Shown: one piece after another, positions 1 to 6,483 of the stretch
Layout of the letters: the number at the start of each line of letters is the position of its first letter
Position numbering within the stretch: the stretch's first letter is position 1
DNA from: an uncultured Bacillota bacterium
Lineage (GTDB): Bacteria; Bacillota; Clostridia; Christensenellales; UBA1242
Direction of reading: 5' to 3'
Assembly (NCBI GenBank): GCA_945921365.1
Contig: CAMEKL010000026.1
Span: forward strand, 1 to 6,483
DNA length: 6,483 bases
Program-made: the position numbers and the translations under genes
The notes under the pieces: generated by a model
The model's input: the letters and a program-made list of their open reading frames with translations, nothing else
What the model was told of the DNA's origin: nothing
Databases searched by the model: none

Positions 1-429
1 AAAAAACAAATAACAATAAAACTGCTTCTCTATCTTATTGTTACTGTTCCGTCAATATTTTTAAGTTGTCTTGCTCTATTTCTTTTTAAAACACTAACAA
101 TTTCACAAGCACTCTTATACAGCCTTGCAATTTCACTTATCATGCTTGGAAACGCGTGCTATGGAATTGAAAAAGACATCAAAAACCCTAAATTTAAATA
201 TCTTGGAACTGAAGAGATGACGGCAGCAAACAGAAATGTTATAACAAGCATGGGTCTTGGCATTGTTATTTCAATGGTTATTGGAGCAGGAGCGATTGCA
301 ATGTCTTTCTTCCTATCTCTTAACTACATTTATGTTGTTTTGTTTGGTTTTGCCGTTCCTTATGCAATTATTGAATTTTTAACGCTTTTTATAAATTTAG
401 AAAAGAAATATCACAACATTGAGGCATAA
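1..429 (+). CDS. Polytopic membrane protein, C-terminal part; probable ABC-2-type exporter permease
   Basis: The frame is open from the first base to a TAA at 427-429, giving 142 residues of a protein whose start is upstream. Numbering from the window start, there are four hydrophobic segments, at about residues 8-29, 36-56, 81-107 and 109-131, and a charged tail (LEKKYHNIEA). Between segments 2 and 3 is a polar loop with the motif DIKNPKFKYLGTEEM followed by AANRN. This resembles the D-[LI]-x-x-PK-[LF]-x-[WY] loop I know from large ABC-2-type permeases of Bacillota, where a conserved Asn-rich stretch follows. If so, it is the membrane half of an ATP-driven exporter of unknown substrate, needing a separate ATPase subunit. 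The family call rests on that loop and the topology only. The ATG at 142 lies inside the second hydrophobic segment and has no ribosome binding site, so it is an internal Met. A second TAA follows immediately (430-432). The next gene begins 12 bases downstream, suggesting an operon. Confidence 0.85.
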   Translation, partial: KKQITIKLLLYLIVTVPSIFLSCLALFLFKTLTISQALLYSLAISLIMLGNACYGIEKDIKNPKFKYLGTEEMTAANRNVITSMGLGIVISMVIGAGAIAMSFFLSLNYIYVVLFGFAVPYAIIEFLTLFINLEKKYHNIEA

Positions 430-430
430 T

Positions 431-438
431 AAAGGAGA
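431..438 (+). promoter_or_regulatory. Ribosome binding site of the giant repeat-protein gene
   Basis: AAAGGAGA lies just before the ATG at 442, with four bases between GGAG and the start codon. It is a good, slightly close Shine-Dalgarno match. It fixes the start of the large gene, and the lysines and hydrophobic run that follow support that start. The site overlaps the second of the two tandem stop codons after the upstream gene, so no separate promoter fits in the 12-base junction. Transcription probably comes from upstream of the window or from within the upstream gene. Confidence 0.85.
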
Positions 439-441
439 AAT

Positions 442-513
442 ATGAAAAAACTTTTGATATTTTTGATGATTTTGATTCCCCTTGCAGTTATATTCATAGT
501 TAATGTAACTGTT
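442..513 (+). other. N-terminal signal peptide or signal anchor of the giant protein
   Basis: Residues 1-24 begin MKKLLIFLMILIPLAVIFIV: two lysines, then an unbroken hydrophobic run of about 17 residues (4-20) with a Pro at 13. That is a Sec-type export signal. I see no good A-x-A signal peptidase I site after it (the following residues are N-V-T-V-D-I-V-G-D) and no lipobox Cys. The segment may therefore stay uncleaved and anchor the protein in the membrane by its N-terminus. Cleavage at a non-canonical site, for example near Gly28, cannot be excluded. Confidence 0.75.
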
Positions 514-3500
514 GATATTGTTGGCGATATCGTTACAATTTCAGTTGACAGAGTGACATTAGATTATGAGGATTATGTTGCAAATATAAATGATAAGTTC
601 AAGTTGACTGCCACTGTTTATCCAGAAGGAGCATCAGATAAAAGAATCACATGGTCATCTTCAGATGAAAACATTGCAACTGTTGACAGCGAAGGAAATG
701 TTTCTTTTAAAAATTTTGGCGCTGTTAACATTTTCGCAACAAGTTCAGATGGGCTTAAAAGTTCATCATGCAGAATCAATATAACAGACACAAGAGTTCA
801 CAACATCTCAATTTATGCAGAAAACACAAAACTTGTTGTTGGGGAAACAACGCACATTTGGGCAAATGTTATTCCAACAACTGCACAAAATCAAAACTAC
901 GTTCTTCGCTCTTCAAATGAAGAAGTTGTATCTATAAATCAAAGCGGATATGTGGTTGCAAAAAAAGTTGGAAGCGCAATTGTTTCTGCAACTTCTATTG
1001 ACGGAAACTATGAAGCTTCAATTGAAATTAGCGTTGTTGTCCCTGTTGAAGCAATGAGAATAAATTTAGACGAAAAAGTTGTTACAATTTGCAACTCTTC
1101 ATTCTATATTCCAACTTCAATCACTCCAAGTGATGCAACAAACAAAAATATAATCTATTCTGTTTCAGACCCATCAATAGCAACAATCTCATCAAATGGG
1201 CTTTTATCTTTCTCTAAAATAGGAGAAGTTGTTGCAATTGCCACAACAGAAGATGGAAATAAACAAGACTCAATTAAGGTTATATACACTGGTGGCTATC
1301 CAACAAATATGCTTATTTTTTCACAAACAGAAAACTTTGATGTGTCAAATGGAAAACAGTCTTTTAGAATCAACTTTTCATTGGAGCCAAATGAAGTTAC
1401 AATCAAAAACATAATTTTCTCATCAAATAATCCGGAAATCGCCACTGTTTCACAAAGTGGATATGTTGAAGTGTTAAAAGGTGGGGAAGCAACAATCACA
1501 ATTAAAGCGCAAGTGGGAGAAAATGCTTTTGTTTATAACACAATTTTGGTTACATCAAAGCAACAAATCAAACAACTTTCATTCGAAAAAAACAACATTG
1601 AAATTTCAACAAACGATTTTGTTTTAGAACCAAAATTCTACCCTCTTGATGCAACTGAAAGTGATGAAATAAAATATGAAATAATAAGTGGAAATGCAAA
1701 CATTGTTGATGGCGCATTGCATTTCAACGAAATTGGAAATGTTACTGTTTTGGCATATCTTGAAAGAGACCCTAACATAAATGCACAACTTAATGTTTTA
1801 TACACTGGCGGATATCCAACTGCTATTTCCCCTGTTAAAAACAAAATTGAGCTTAATGTTGGAGAAAGCGATAACCTGGCTTTTACTTTCTCACCAATAA
1901 ATTGCTCAATCAAAGAATACAGCTTTGAAATAATTGAAAATAATCCAAAAATAGATGAAAACCTTGAAGTTATTTCAATTGACGAACAAACAGGTTTAGT
2001 TTCAGCTTTGCACACAGGAACTTCAGTTGTTAGAATGTCTGCTTTATCAGTTAATAATGAATATATTCACTGTGATTTTCTTGTTAAAGTTTCTGAACCT
2101 GTTGAAGATATTGAAATTTTAATAAACGAAGAAATTTTTGAAAATTACTATATTTCAGCAAATAACATCATTCCATTTTCAATTTCCTTCTTGCCAACTG
2201 AAGCAGATGTTGAAGAAGTTGAATTAAGCCTTTCAAATGACGATTTTGCTAAAATTATAAATAACAGCGTTTATTTTAACGAAGCTGGAAAAGTTACACT
2301 CACTGCAACATTAAAATCAAACAAAAATATAACACAATCTGTAAATTTGTGGTCAACTGGGGGTTATGCAATATCTTGCCAAGTTAGTGAACTTCCTAAA
2401 CTTATCTATGGAGACGCTCCTTTTGATATTGAACTTGAAAGTTTTATTCCAAGCAATGCAACAAATAAAAGCTTCTACATAAATCTTTTAAATCAGCAAA
2501 CATCAAATGGAAAAGATATTTTAAGCTTTGCCTACAATGAAAATTCTTCAAGTGCAAAAATTTCAATGGCAAATTCTGGAACTGCAACTCTTTCAATTAT
2601 CCTTGCAGGTTCAACAAATCCAATTTTTTCACAGGATATTGTTGTTTATCAAAGAGTTAAATCAATTGAATTTTTAACAAGAAGTGGGTCAACTCCAAGC
2701 ACATCAATTGCCCTTAAATGCAATGTTTATCCTTCAAATTCAGCAGTTAAAGATGTTAACTTCACCCTTGATGAAAAATATTCCAGCGTTGCATATATTA
2801 GAAACAACACATTGTTTTTCTACCCAAGTTCAAACGCTAAAGAAAGTGTTGTTGTCATTGCAACAGTTGTTGATATTGATGGAAAAGTAATTTCAAAATC
2901 AATTGAAATAACTTCGACCTTTGGCGTTGTTGAAATGCCAGATGGTGACGAACTTACTTTATCTCCTGGAAATCATGTTAATATTGATTGTTCAAGTGAT
3001 GTTATCACTGGAACATACTTAAAATTGGAAATATTGGGCGATGAGAATGCTGTTATAGCGGAAATTGCTTCAAATGTTGTAAATATAAGTGCAAACTATG
3101 CTGGAGATTGTAAGATTAAAATTTTGCTTTGCGATAGCATTTCAAACGAAACTATTAAAATTATTTCAAACATAAGCGTTTCAGTTTTTGATGAAATAAA
3201 CGATATTTCCGTAAACACGGCAAATCTTTCAATTTTAAATAATATTTTCTACACAGGCGTAGCGATAAATCCAATTCAAATTTCACTTTCCCCTGCTTCT
3301 GTTTCGCTTAACAGCGTTAACATTGAAACATCTGACAGCGAGATTGCAGTTTACAACAAAGAAACAAACTCGTTAAATTTCTTAAAAACAGGAATTGTTG
3401 AACTATTTGTAACAACAAAAAATGGTTCAATTTCAAAATCAATAAAAGTACATTACACTGGTGGAAATTCCATTTCAGTGGCAACAACATTAAATTATAC

Positions 3501-6483
3501 TAATGAAATAGAACTTGGAAGTTTAACAGAAATAAAACTTGAAAGTGTAATTCCAAACAACATTTCACTTTCTATATCCAACATAGAAGAAATTATAACA
3601 TCTGGGAATTCCGAAATTTTACAAGTTCAAAAAACAAATGATAAATTTTATTTATCTGCAAAAAATTCTGGAAACACAAATGTTAAAGTAACTCTATCTG
3701 ATGGAAGCGAATTTATTTATCACATTTCTGTTTTATCGTTCATTGAAAAAATTGAATTAAACTTTGAAAGTTTAACAACTTCAAACAAAAACATAACGTT
3801 AAAGCCAATTTTAACTCCAACAAACCCAACAAACAAAAATATAATTTATGTTTCAAGCAATGAAAATATTGCAAGCATTTCAAAGAGTGGGCTTGTAACC
3901 TTTAAATGCCGTGGAGAAGTTACAATCACACTTTACAGCGAACAAAACAATTCAATTTCAACTTCTGTTAAAATTTACTGCACATTTGGTGAAATTACGG
4001 ATTTTGATTTGAATTTTACAACTTTAACTTTAAATGTTGGAGAAAGCAGACTTATTTCAGTTTCGAAAATATATCCATCAGATGCTTTAAAACCACAATT
4101 TGAATATGAAATTCTATCTGCAAATTCCAATAATTCATCAAATCTCGAAGTTTGTGAATTCACAAATGGAAAAATCACTGCAAAAAATGGTGGTACAGCA
4201 GTTCTAACAGTTAAATATGTTGATTCTCTTGGAAATATAATAATAAAGCAATGTGAACTAACTGTTGTTAGACAACTTGAAAGTTTAAGCATTAAAACAG
4301 ATTTAACTTTAGACAAGTATCAAAACTACTTTGTTACAAGCAACGAAGAATTAGATTTAAGCATTTCAGCTTTACCAATTGATGCAACAATTTCAGATTT
4401 AATTTTAACAGTTGATAACGACGATGTTGCAACAATCAGTGGAAATAAATTACATTTTGTTAAAGAAGGGGTTGTCAAAATAACTGCAACTTGTAAAAAT
4501 ATAACAACTTCAATGACAATTAGATTTACAAATACTGCTGTAAGTTATAATTTGCAAATCAATCATTCTTCAATTGAAAGCAGTGAAACAATTAAAATCA
4601 TACTTAATGCTGGCGAAAAAATTAAAGTATCAACTTCCAATTTAATTCCAAGTGATATTTTATCTCCAAAAATTGAATTCACGCTGTATAACAACTTTCC
4701 TAATAACCCTGGAGATGTTGTTTGTGAAAATATTGGCAATGAGATTATTGCAAAATATGGAGGAACAGCAAAGTTTAAAATTAAAGTTGCTGGAAAGGAA
4801 TATACAAAAATTTTAGAAATTGAAGTTCAAAGAAAGGCAACTGAAATTAGAATTGATAGCGTTATTAAAACACCAAACAGCGTTTATGTTCTTAACCCAT
4901 CAATTTTACCCCTTGATGCATCGTTTAAAGCTTTAACATATCAGTTTAAAACTCCAACAAACGAAGCAACATTAACTAGTGATGGTGTTATAACTTTCAA
5001 AAAAGAAACTTCTATTGAAGTTATTATAACAAACAGTTTTAGTGGAATTTCAAAAAGCATCGTTGTTGAATACTCAAAAGGTTTTAAAACAATTCAATTT
5101 AATTGTGTTGATTATGTTTTTATTGGAAAAACATTAAACCTTTCTGTTTCAATTTCCCCTTCTGCGTTTGAAAATGAACCAGTTGGCTATATAATTCCAG
5201 AAAAATTTGCAAACTACCTAACAATTTCACAAAATGGAATTTTAACACCTGGCAAAGAAGAAGTTAATGATGTTGAAATCACAGCATATCTAATCAATTA
5301 CCCTGATGTTAAAAAAACAATAAAAGTTTCCATCTTTGCAATTATAACAGACATAAACATGTTTGATGATTCATCTAGAGATAATGTTGGAATTGAAGGA
5401 AAGCGTGTATATGGCTCTAGCACCTATGTATCCTCAGTTTCAGACAATGTGATAAACGTTTTAATAAGCAATAGTTTTTCACTTAATTATAATATAAAAT
5501 ATAACTCAAAAACGCTTCCAAATTTAATTTACACAAGTTCTAACCCAGAAATTGCAACTGTTTCAAATGTTGGAGTTGTAACAGTTCTAAAACCTGGAAA
5601 AGTTACAATTAAAATTGAGCCAAGAAAGCAACTTGGGAATAATCCAACTGAATATATTTACGATTCCTACACTTTTGAATTTGTTGATGCAGTTAATGTT
5701 TCAAGCGCTAATGATTTCTTAAATGCTATTAAATCAACTTCAGACATTGTTCTTCAAAACGATATAGATTTAATGAACTGCGGATTGGAATCAATCGGAT
5801 TTAGCGAAAATATGACTATCTATGGAAATGGAAACATAATAAAATATAACAGGAACTTTGATTTGGGAAATAATAATCACTTAAGAAATATAACTTTTAG
5901 AGCATATGACTTTATGCCAGGTGAATCGCTTAAAGTTTTAAATCTAAATTGTACTCCAACATTCGTTTATGCAATTGAGAAAACTGGAATCAAAATTGAT
6001 TATTGCATCTTTGAAAATTGTAACAAATGCATTGAAGTTTCAAATTCTTCAGTTGAAGTTAATGGTTGTATTTTTAACAACACATATAATGCTGGAATAC
6101 TTTTATATTCAACGGAAAATAATCACACACCAAATTATTTAACAGTTAACTCTTGCGTTTTTGAAAACAATATGCTTGGTGCTGTTGCAAATCTTACAAT
6201 AGACACTTCAATTTCGGAAACGAAATCTTTCACAACTTTTAAAGGATTCTTAGATATGTATAACTGGATTCCTGTTAGCGTTTTCAATGACTTAAACTAT
6301 GGCGAAGCAAATTTATCTTTGTTCAAAGATTTAATTTCAAGCAAATTAGCACCAATTATCAAAAGAAATAAATCTCTTTTAAAAACATATAACGATCAAG
6401 AATATGTTTTCGCAGGAGTTTTATCCACTGAAATGGAATTTGATTTGGAAGGAATCATTGGCATAAAAACATATAATAATGCA
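442..6483 (+). CDS. Giant secreted or surface-anchored BIG2 Ig-like repeat protein with beta-helix domain (3' end missing)
   Basis: The frame stays open for 2014 codons to the window edge. Residues 1-24 form a membrane-targeting segment. Residues 30-1634 hold 18 consecutive Ig-like domains, residues 1635-1753 a longer 19th, residues 1754-1923 a right-handed beta-helix, and residues 1924-2014 an unassigned mixed segment. The first domain is the clearest BIG2 match: RITWSSSDENIATVDSEG, then a Gly-ended turn and an alternating beta strand. Others keep the proline-then-DATN turn and [IV]A[TS][IV]S..G, for example near 1126-1200 and 3811-3891. BIG2 domains are common in adhesins and long surface stalks, and beta-helices often bind or cleave polysaccharide. 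A stalk presenting a distal beta-helix is therefore my inference; ligand and activity are unknown. No LPXTG motif, SLH domain or catalytic motif is seen, but the C-terminus is outside the window. The repeats have diverged too far to be recent duplications. The gene sits 12 bases after a membrane-protein gene, probably in the same transcript. Confidence 0.95.
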   Translation, partial: MKKLLIFLMILIPLAVIFIVNVTVDIVGDIVTISVDRVTLDYEDYVANINDKFKLTATVYPEGASDKRITWSSSDENIATVDSEGNVSFKNFGAVNIFATSSDGLKSSSCRINITDTRVHNISIYAENTKLVVGETTHIWANVIPTTAQNQNYVLRSSNEEVVSINQSGYVVAKKVGSAIVSATSIDGNYEASIEISVVVPVEAMRINLDEKVVTICNSSFYIPTSITPSDATNKNIIYSVSDPSIATISSNGLLSFSKIGEVVAIATTEDGNKQDSIKVIYTGGYPTNMLIFSQTENFDVSNGKQSFRINFSLEPNEVTIKNIIFSSNNPEIATVSQSGYVEVLKGGEATITIKAQVGENAFVYNTILVTSKQQIKQLSFEKNNIEISTNDFVLEPKFYPLDATESDEIKYEIISGNANIVDGALHFNEIGNVTVLAYLERDPNINAQLNVLYTGGYPTAISPVKNKIELNVGESDNLAFTFSPINCSIKEYSFEIIENNPKIDENLEVISIDEQTGLVSALHTGTSVVRMSALSVNNEYIHCDFLVKVSEPVEDIEILINEEIFENYYISANNIIPFSISFLPTEADVEEVELSLSNDDFAKIINNSVYFNEAGKVTLTATLKSNKNITQSVNLWSTGGYAISCQVSELPKLIYGDAPFDIELESFIPSNATNKSFYINLLNQQTSNGKDILSFAYNENSSSAKISMANSGTATLSIILAGSTNPIFSQDIVVYQRVKSIEFLTRSGSTPSTSIALKCNVYPSNSAVKDVNFTLDEKYSSVAYIRNNTLFFYPSSNAKESVVVIATVVDIDGKVISKSIEITSTFGVVEMPDGDELTLSPGNHVNIDCSSDVITGTYLKLEILGDENAVIAEIASNVVNISANYAGDCKIKILLCDSISNETIKIISNISVSVFDEINDISVNTANLSILNNIFYTGVAINPIQISLSPASVSLNSVNIETSDSEIAVYNKETNSLNFLKTGIVELFVTTKNGSISKSIKVHYTGGNSISVATTLNYTNEIELGSLTEIKLESVIPNNISLSISNIEEIITSGNSEILQVQKTNDKFYLSAKNSGNTNVKVTLSDGSEFIYHISVLSFIEKIELNFESLTTSNKNITLKPILTPTNPTNKNIIYVSSNENIASISKSGLVTFKCRGEVTITLYSEQNNSISTSVKIYCTFGEITDFDLNFTTLTLNVGESRLISVSKIYPSDALKPQFEYEILSANSNNSSNLEVCEFTNGKITAKNGGTAVLTVKYVDSLGNIIIKQCELTVVRQLESLSIKTDLTLDKYQNYFVTSNEELDLSISALPIDATISDLILTVDNDDVATISGNKLHFVKEGVVKITATCKNITTSMTIRFTNTAVSYNLQINHSSIESSETIKIILNAGEKIKVSTSNLIPSDILSPKIEFTLYNNFPNNPGDVVCENIGNEIIAKYGGTAKFKIKVAGKEYTKILEIEVQRKATEIRIDSVIKTPNSVYVLNPSILPLDASFKALTYQFKTPTNEATLTSDGVITFKKETSIEVIITNSFSGISKSIVVEYSKGFKTIQFNCVDYVFIGKTLNLSVSISPSAFENEPVGYIIPEKFANYLTISQNGILTPGKEEVNDVEITAYLINYPDVKKTIKVSIFAIITDINMFDDSSRDNVGIEGKRVYGSSTYVSSVSDNVINVLISNSFSLNYNIKYNSKTLPNLIYTSSNPEIATVSNVGVVTVLKPGKVTIKIEPRKQLGNNPTEYIYDSYTFEFVDAVNVSSANDFLNAIKSTSDIVLQNDIDLMNCGLESIGFSENMTIYGNGNIIKYNRNFDLGNNNHLRNITFRAYDFMPGESLKVLNLNCTPTFVYAIEKTGIKIDYCIFENCNKCIEVSNSSVEVNGCIFNNTYNAGILLYSTENNHTPNYLTVNSCVFENNMLGAVANLTIDTSISETKSFTTFKGFLDMYNWIPVSVFNDLNYGEANLSLFKDLISSKLAPIIKRNKSLLKTYNDQEYVFAGVLSTEMEFDLEGIIGIKTYNNA
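529..5343 (+). repeat. Array of 18 BIG2-type Ig-like domains arranged as nine A-B pairs
   Basis: I set approximate domain edges from the recurring start strand (such as VEDIEI, VKSIEF, INDISV, IEKIEL, LESLSI, ATEIRI) and end strands. The nine pairs are 529-1044, 1045-1560, 1561-2100, 2101-2658, 2659-3195, 3196-3741, 3742-4275, 4276-4836 and 4837-5343, each 169-187 residues. The first member of each pair (type A) has Phe in a late strand (residues 89, 257, 428, 612, 793, 980, 1154, 1339, 1519). It often ends in a TGG-type linker (YTGGYP at 1285 and 1801, STGGYA at 2353, YTGGN at 3454; TFG at 2917 and 3982). The second member (type B) usually has Ala at the Phe position, often carries a G-E/K-type turn in strand B (LNVGES at 1852 and 4030, LNAGEK at 4606), and runs into the next A domain without a TGG linker. 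The repeat is clear in protein but weak in DNA. Domain edges are uncertain by several residues. Confidence 0.85.
5344..5700 (+). other. Atypical 19th Ig-like domain linking the array to the beta-helix
   Basis: Residues 1635-1753 are about 119 long against 80-98 for the other domains. The second half is plainly BIG2-like: LIYTSSNPEIATVSNVG followed by VVTVLKPGKVTIKI. The extra length lies before it, in a polar stretch with D-D-S-S-R-D and GKRVYGSSTYV (residues about 1641-1664), and after it, in a loop with NNPTEYIYDSY. It breaks the A-B alternation: it sits in an A slot but has Val where A domains have Phe. It ends in FEFVDAVNV, which leads straight into the beta-helix, so I read it as an adaptor. 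Confidence 0.7.
5701..6210 (+). other. Right-handed parallel beta-helix domain (pectate-lyase-like fold)
   Basis: Residues 1754-1923 open with a segment typical of the N-terminal cap of such domains: a short helix (ANDFLNAIKS) then DIVLQNDIDL. Short beta-helix rungs follow: MTIYGNGNIIKY, LRNITFRAYD, IDYCIFENC, VNGCIFNNT and VNSCVFENN. The recurring h-x-x-C-[IV]-F-x-N-[NCT] pattern, with a Cys at the same place in three rungs (residues 1855, 1876, 1905), matches stacked side-chain ladders inside known beta-helices. Related folds bind or cut polysaccharides or act as adhesins. I see no recognisable catalytic set here, so no enzyme activity is claimed. Rung edges are approximate, and more rungs may follow. 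Confidence 0.75.
6211..6483 (+). other. Unassigned mixed segment after the beta-helix rungs, cut by the window end
   Basis: Residues 1924-2014 lose the rung pattern. A motif FKGFLDMYNWIPVSVFND (6238-6291) holds the only Trp after domain 8. It is followed by a probably helical, lysine-rich stretch (LFKDLISSKLAPIIKRNKSL) and then a strand-rich part (EYVFAGVLSTEMEFDLEG). It could be an insertion between beta-helix rungs or the start of a separate domain. I do not recognise a named family. The protein continues beyond the window. Confidence 0.6.

Noticed and set aside
142..429. ATG at 142 as the true start of a short 95-residue membrane protein
   Set aside because: The same frame is open back to base 1 and encodes more hydrophobic membrane segment, the Met falls inside a membrane segment, and no ribosome binding site precedes it.
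1229..1414. Second-frame + strand reading frame of 61 codons
   Set aside because: It overlaps the giant gene out of frame and encodes a low-complexity Gln/Lys-rich peptide with no support.
1296..1499. Reverse-strand open frame of 67 codons
   Set aside because: It is short and antisense to domains 3-4, with no domain or context support.
1638..2015. Reverse-strand open frame of 125 codons
   Set aside because: It lies wholly within the giant gene, opposite clear Ig-like domain sequence. It has no recognisable domain and looks like a shadow of the AT-rich coding strand.
2684..2890. Out-of-frame + strand reading frame of 68 codons
   Set aside because: It overlaps domain 9 of the giant gene; Gln/Leu-rich shadow sequence.
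3975..4316. Reverse-strand open frame of 113 codons
   Set aside because: It is antisense to domains 13-15 of the giant protein, with composition typical of a shadow frame and no family resemblance.
5311..5317. Seven-A run as a possible phase-variation or frameshift site
   Set aside because: Similar seven-A runs occur elsewhere (1586-1592), the frame is intact across both, and such runs are expected at this AT content.
529..5343. DNA-level tandem repeat or CRISPR-like array
   Set aside because: The periodicity is in the protein. The DNA units are long, diverged and coding, with no short identical repeats and spacers.
442..6483. Mycoplasma-type genetic code (TGA as Trp)
   Set aside because: No in-frame TGA is seen and the four Trp codons (652, 859, 2350, 6265) are all TGG, so the standard code is sufficient, though four codons are few.

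Overview
The window is strongly AT-rich and almost wholly coding on the + strand. It holds the 3' end of a gene for a polytopic membrane protein (1-429), a 12-base junction with a ribosome binding site, and then one very large open frame that starts at 442 and is still open at the last base (2014 codons seen, no stop). Both gene ends lie outside the window: the first gene lacks its start and the second its stop. I see no RNA gene, mobile element, CRISPR array, promoter or terminator. No non-coding stretch exceeds 12 bases.

The large gene encodes an extracellular, membrane-directed repeat protein. In order it has a Lys-Lys plus hydrophobic N-terminal segment, 18 bacterial Ig-like (BIG2-type) domains of about 80-98 residues each, a longer atypical 19th Ig-like domain, a right-handed parallel beta-helix segment, and a mixed segment that runs off the end. 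The first 18 domains are not equivalent. They alternate strictly between two subtypes, here called A and B, giving nine A-B pairs of about 170-187 residues. The alternation shows in three separate places: the linker, a Phe in a late strand, and the strand B motif. This is the most interesting structure in the window.

The upstream gene resembles the C-terminal half of ABC-2-type exporter permeases of low-GC Gram-positive bacteria. The tight junction suggests the two genes are co-transcribed, but nothing in the sequence shows a functional link.

The likely source is an uncultured low-GC Gram-positive bacterium (Bacillota), perhaps from a gut community. This rests on AT richness, AGA as the main Arg codon, an AGGAG ribosome binding site and the giant BIG2 / beta-helix architecture. 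All four in-frame Trp codons I see in the large gene are TGG and there is no in-frame TGA, so the standard bacterial code fits better than the Mycoplasma code. Finer taxonomy cannot be supported.
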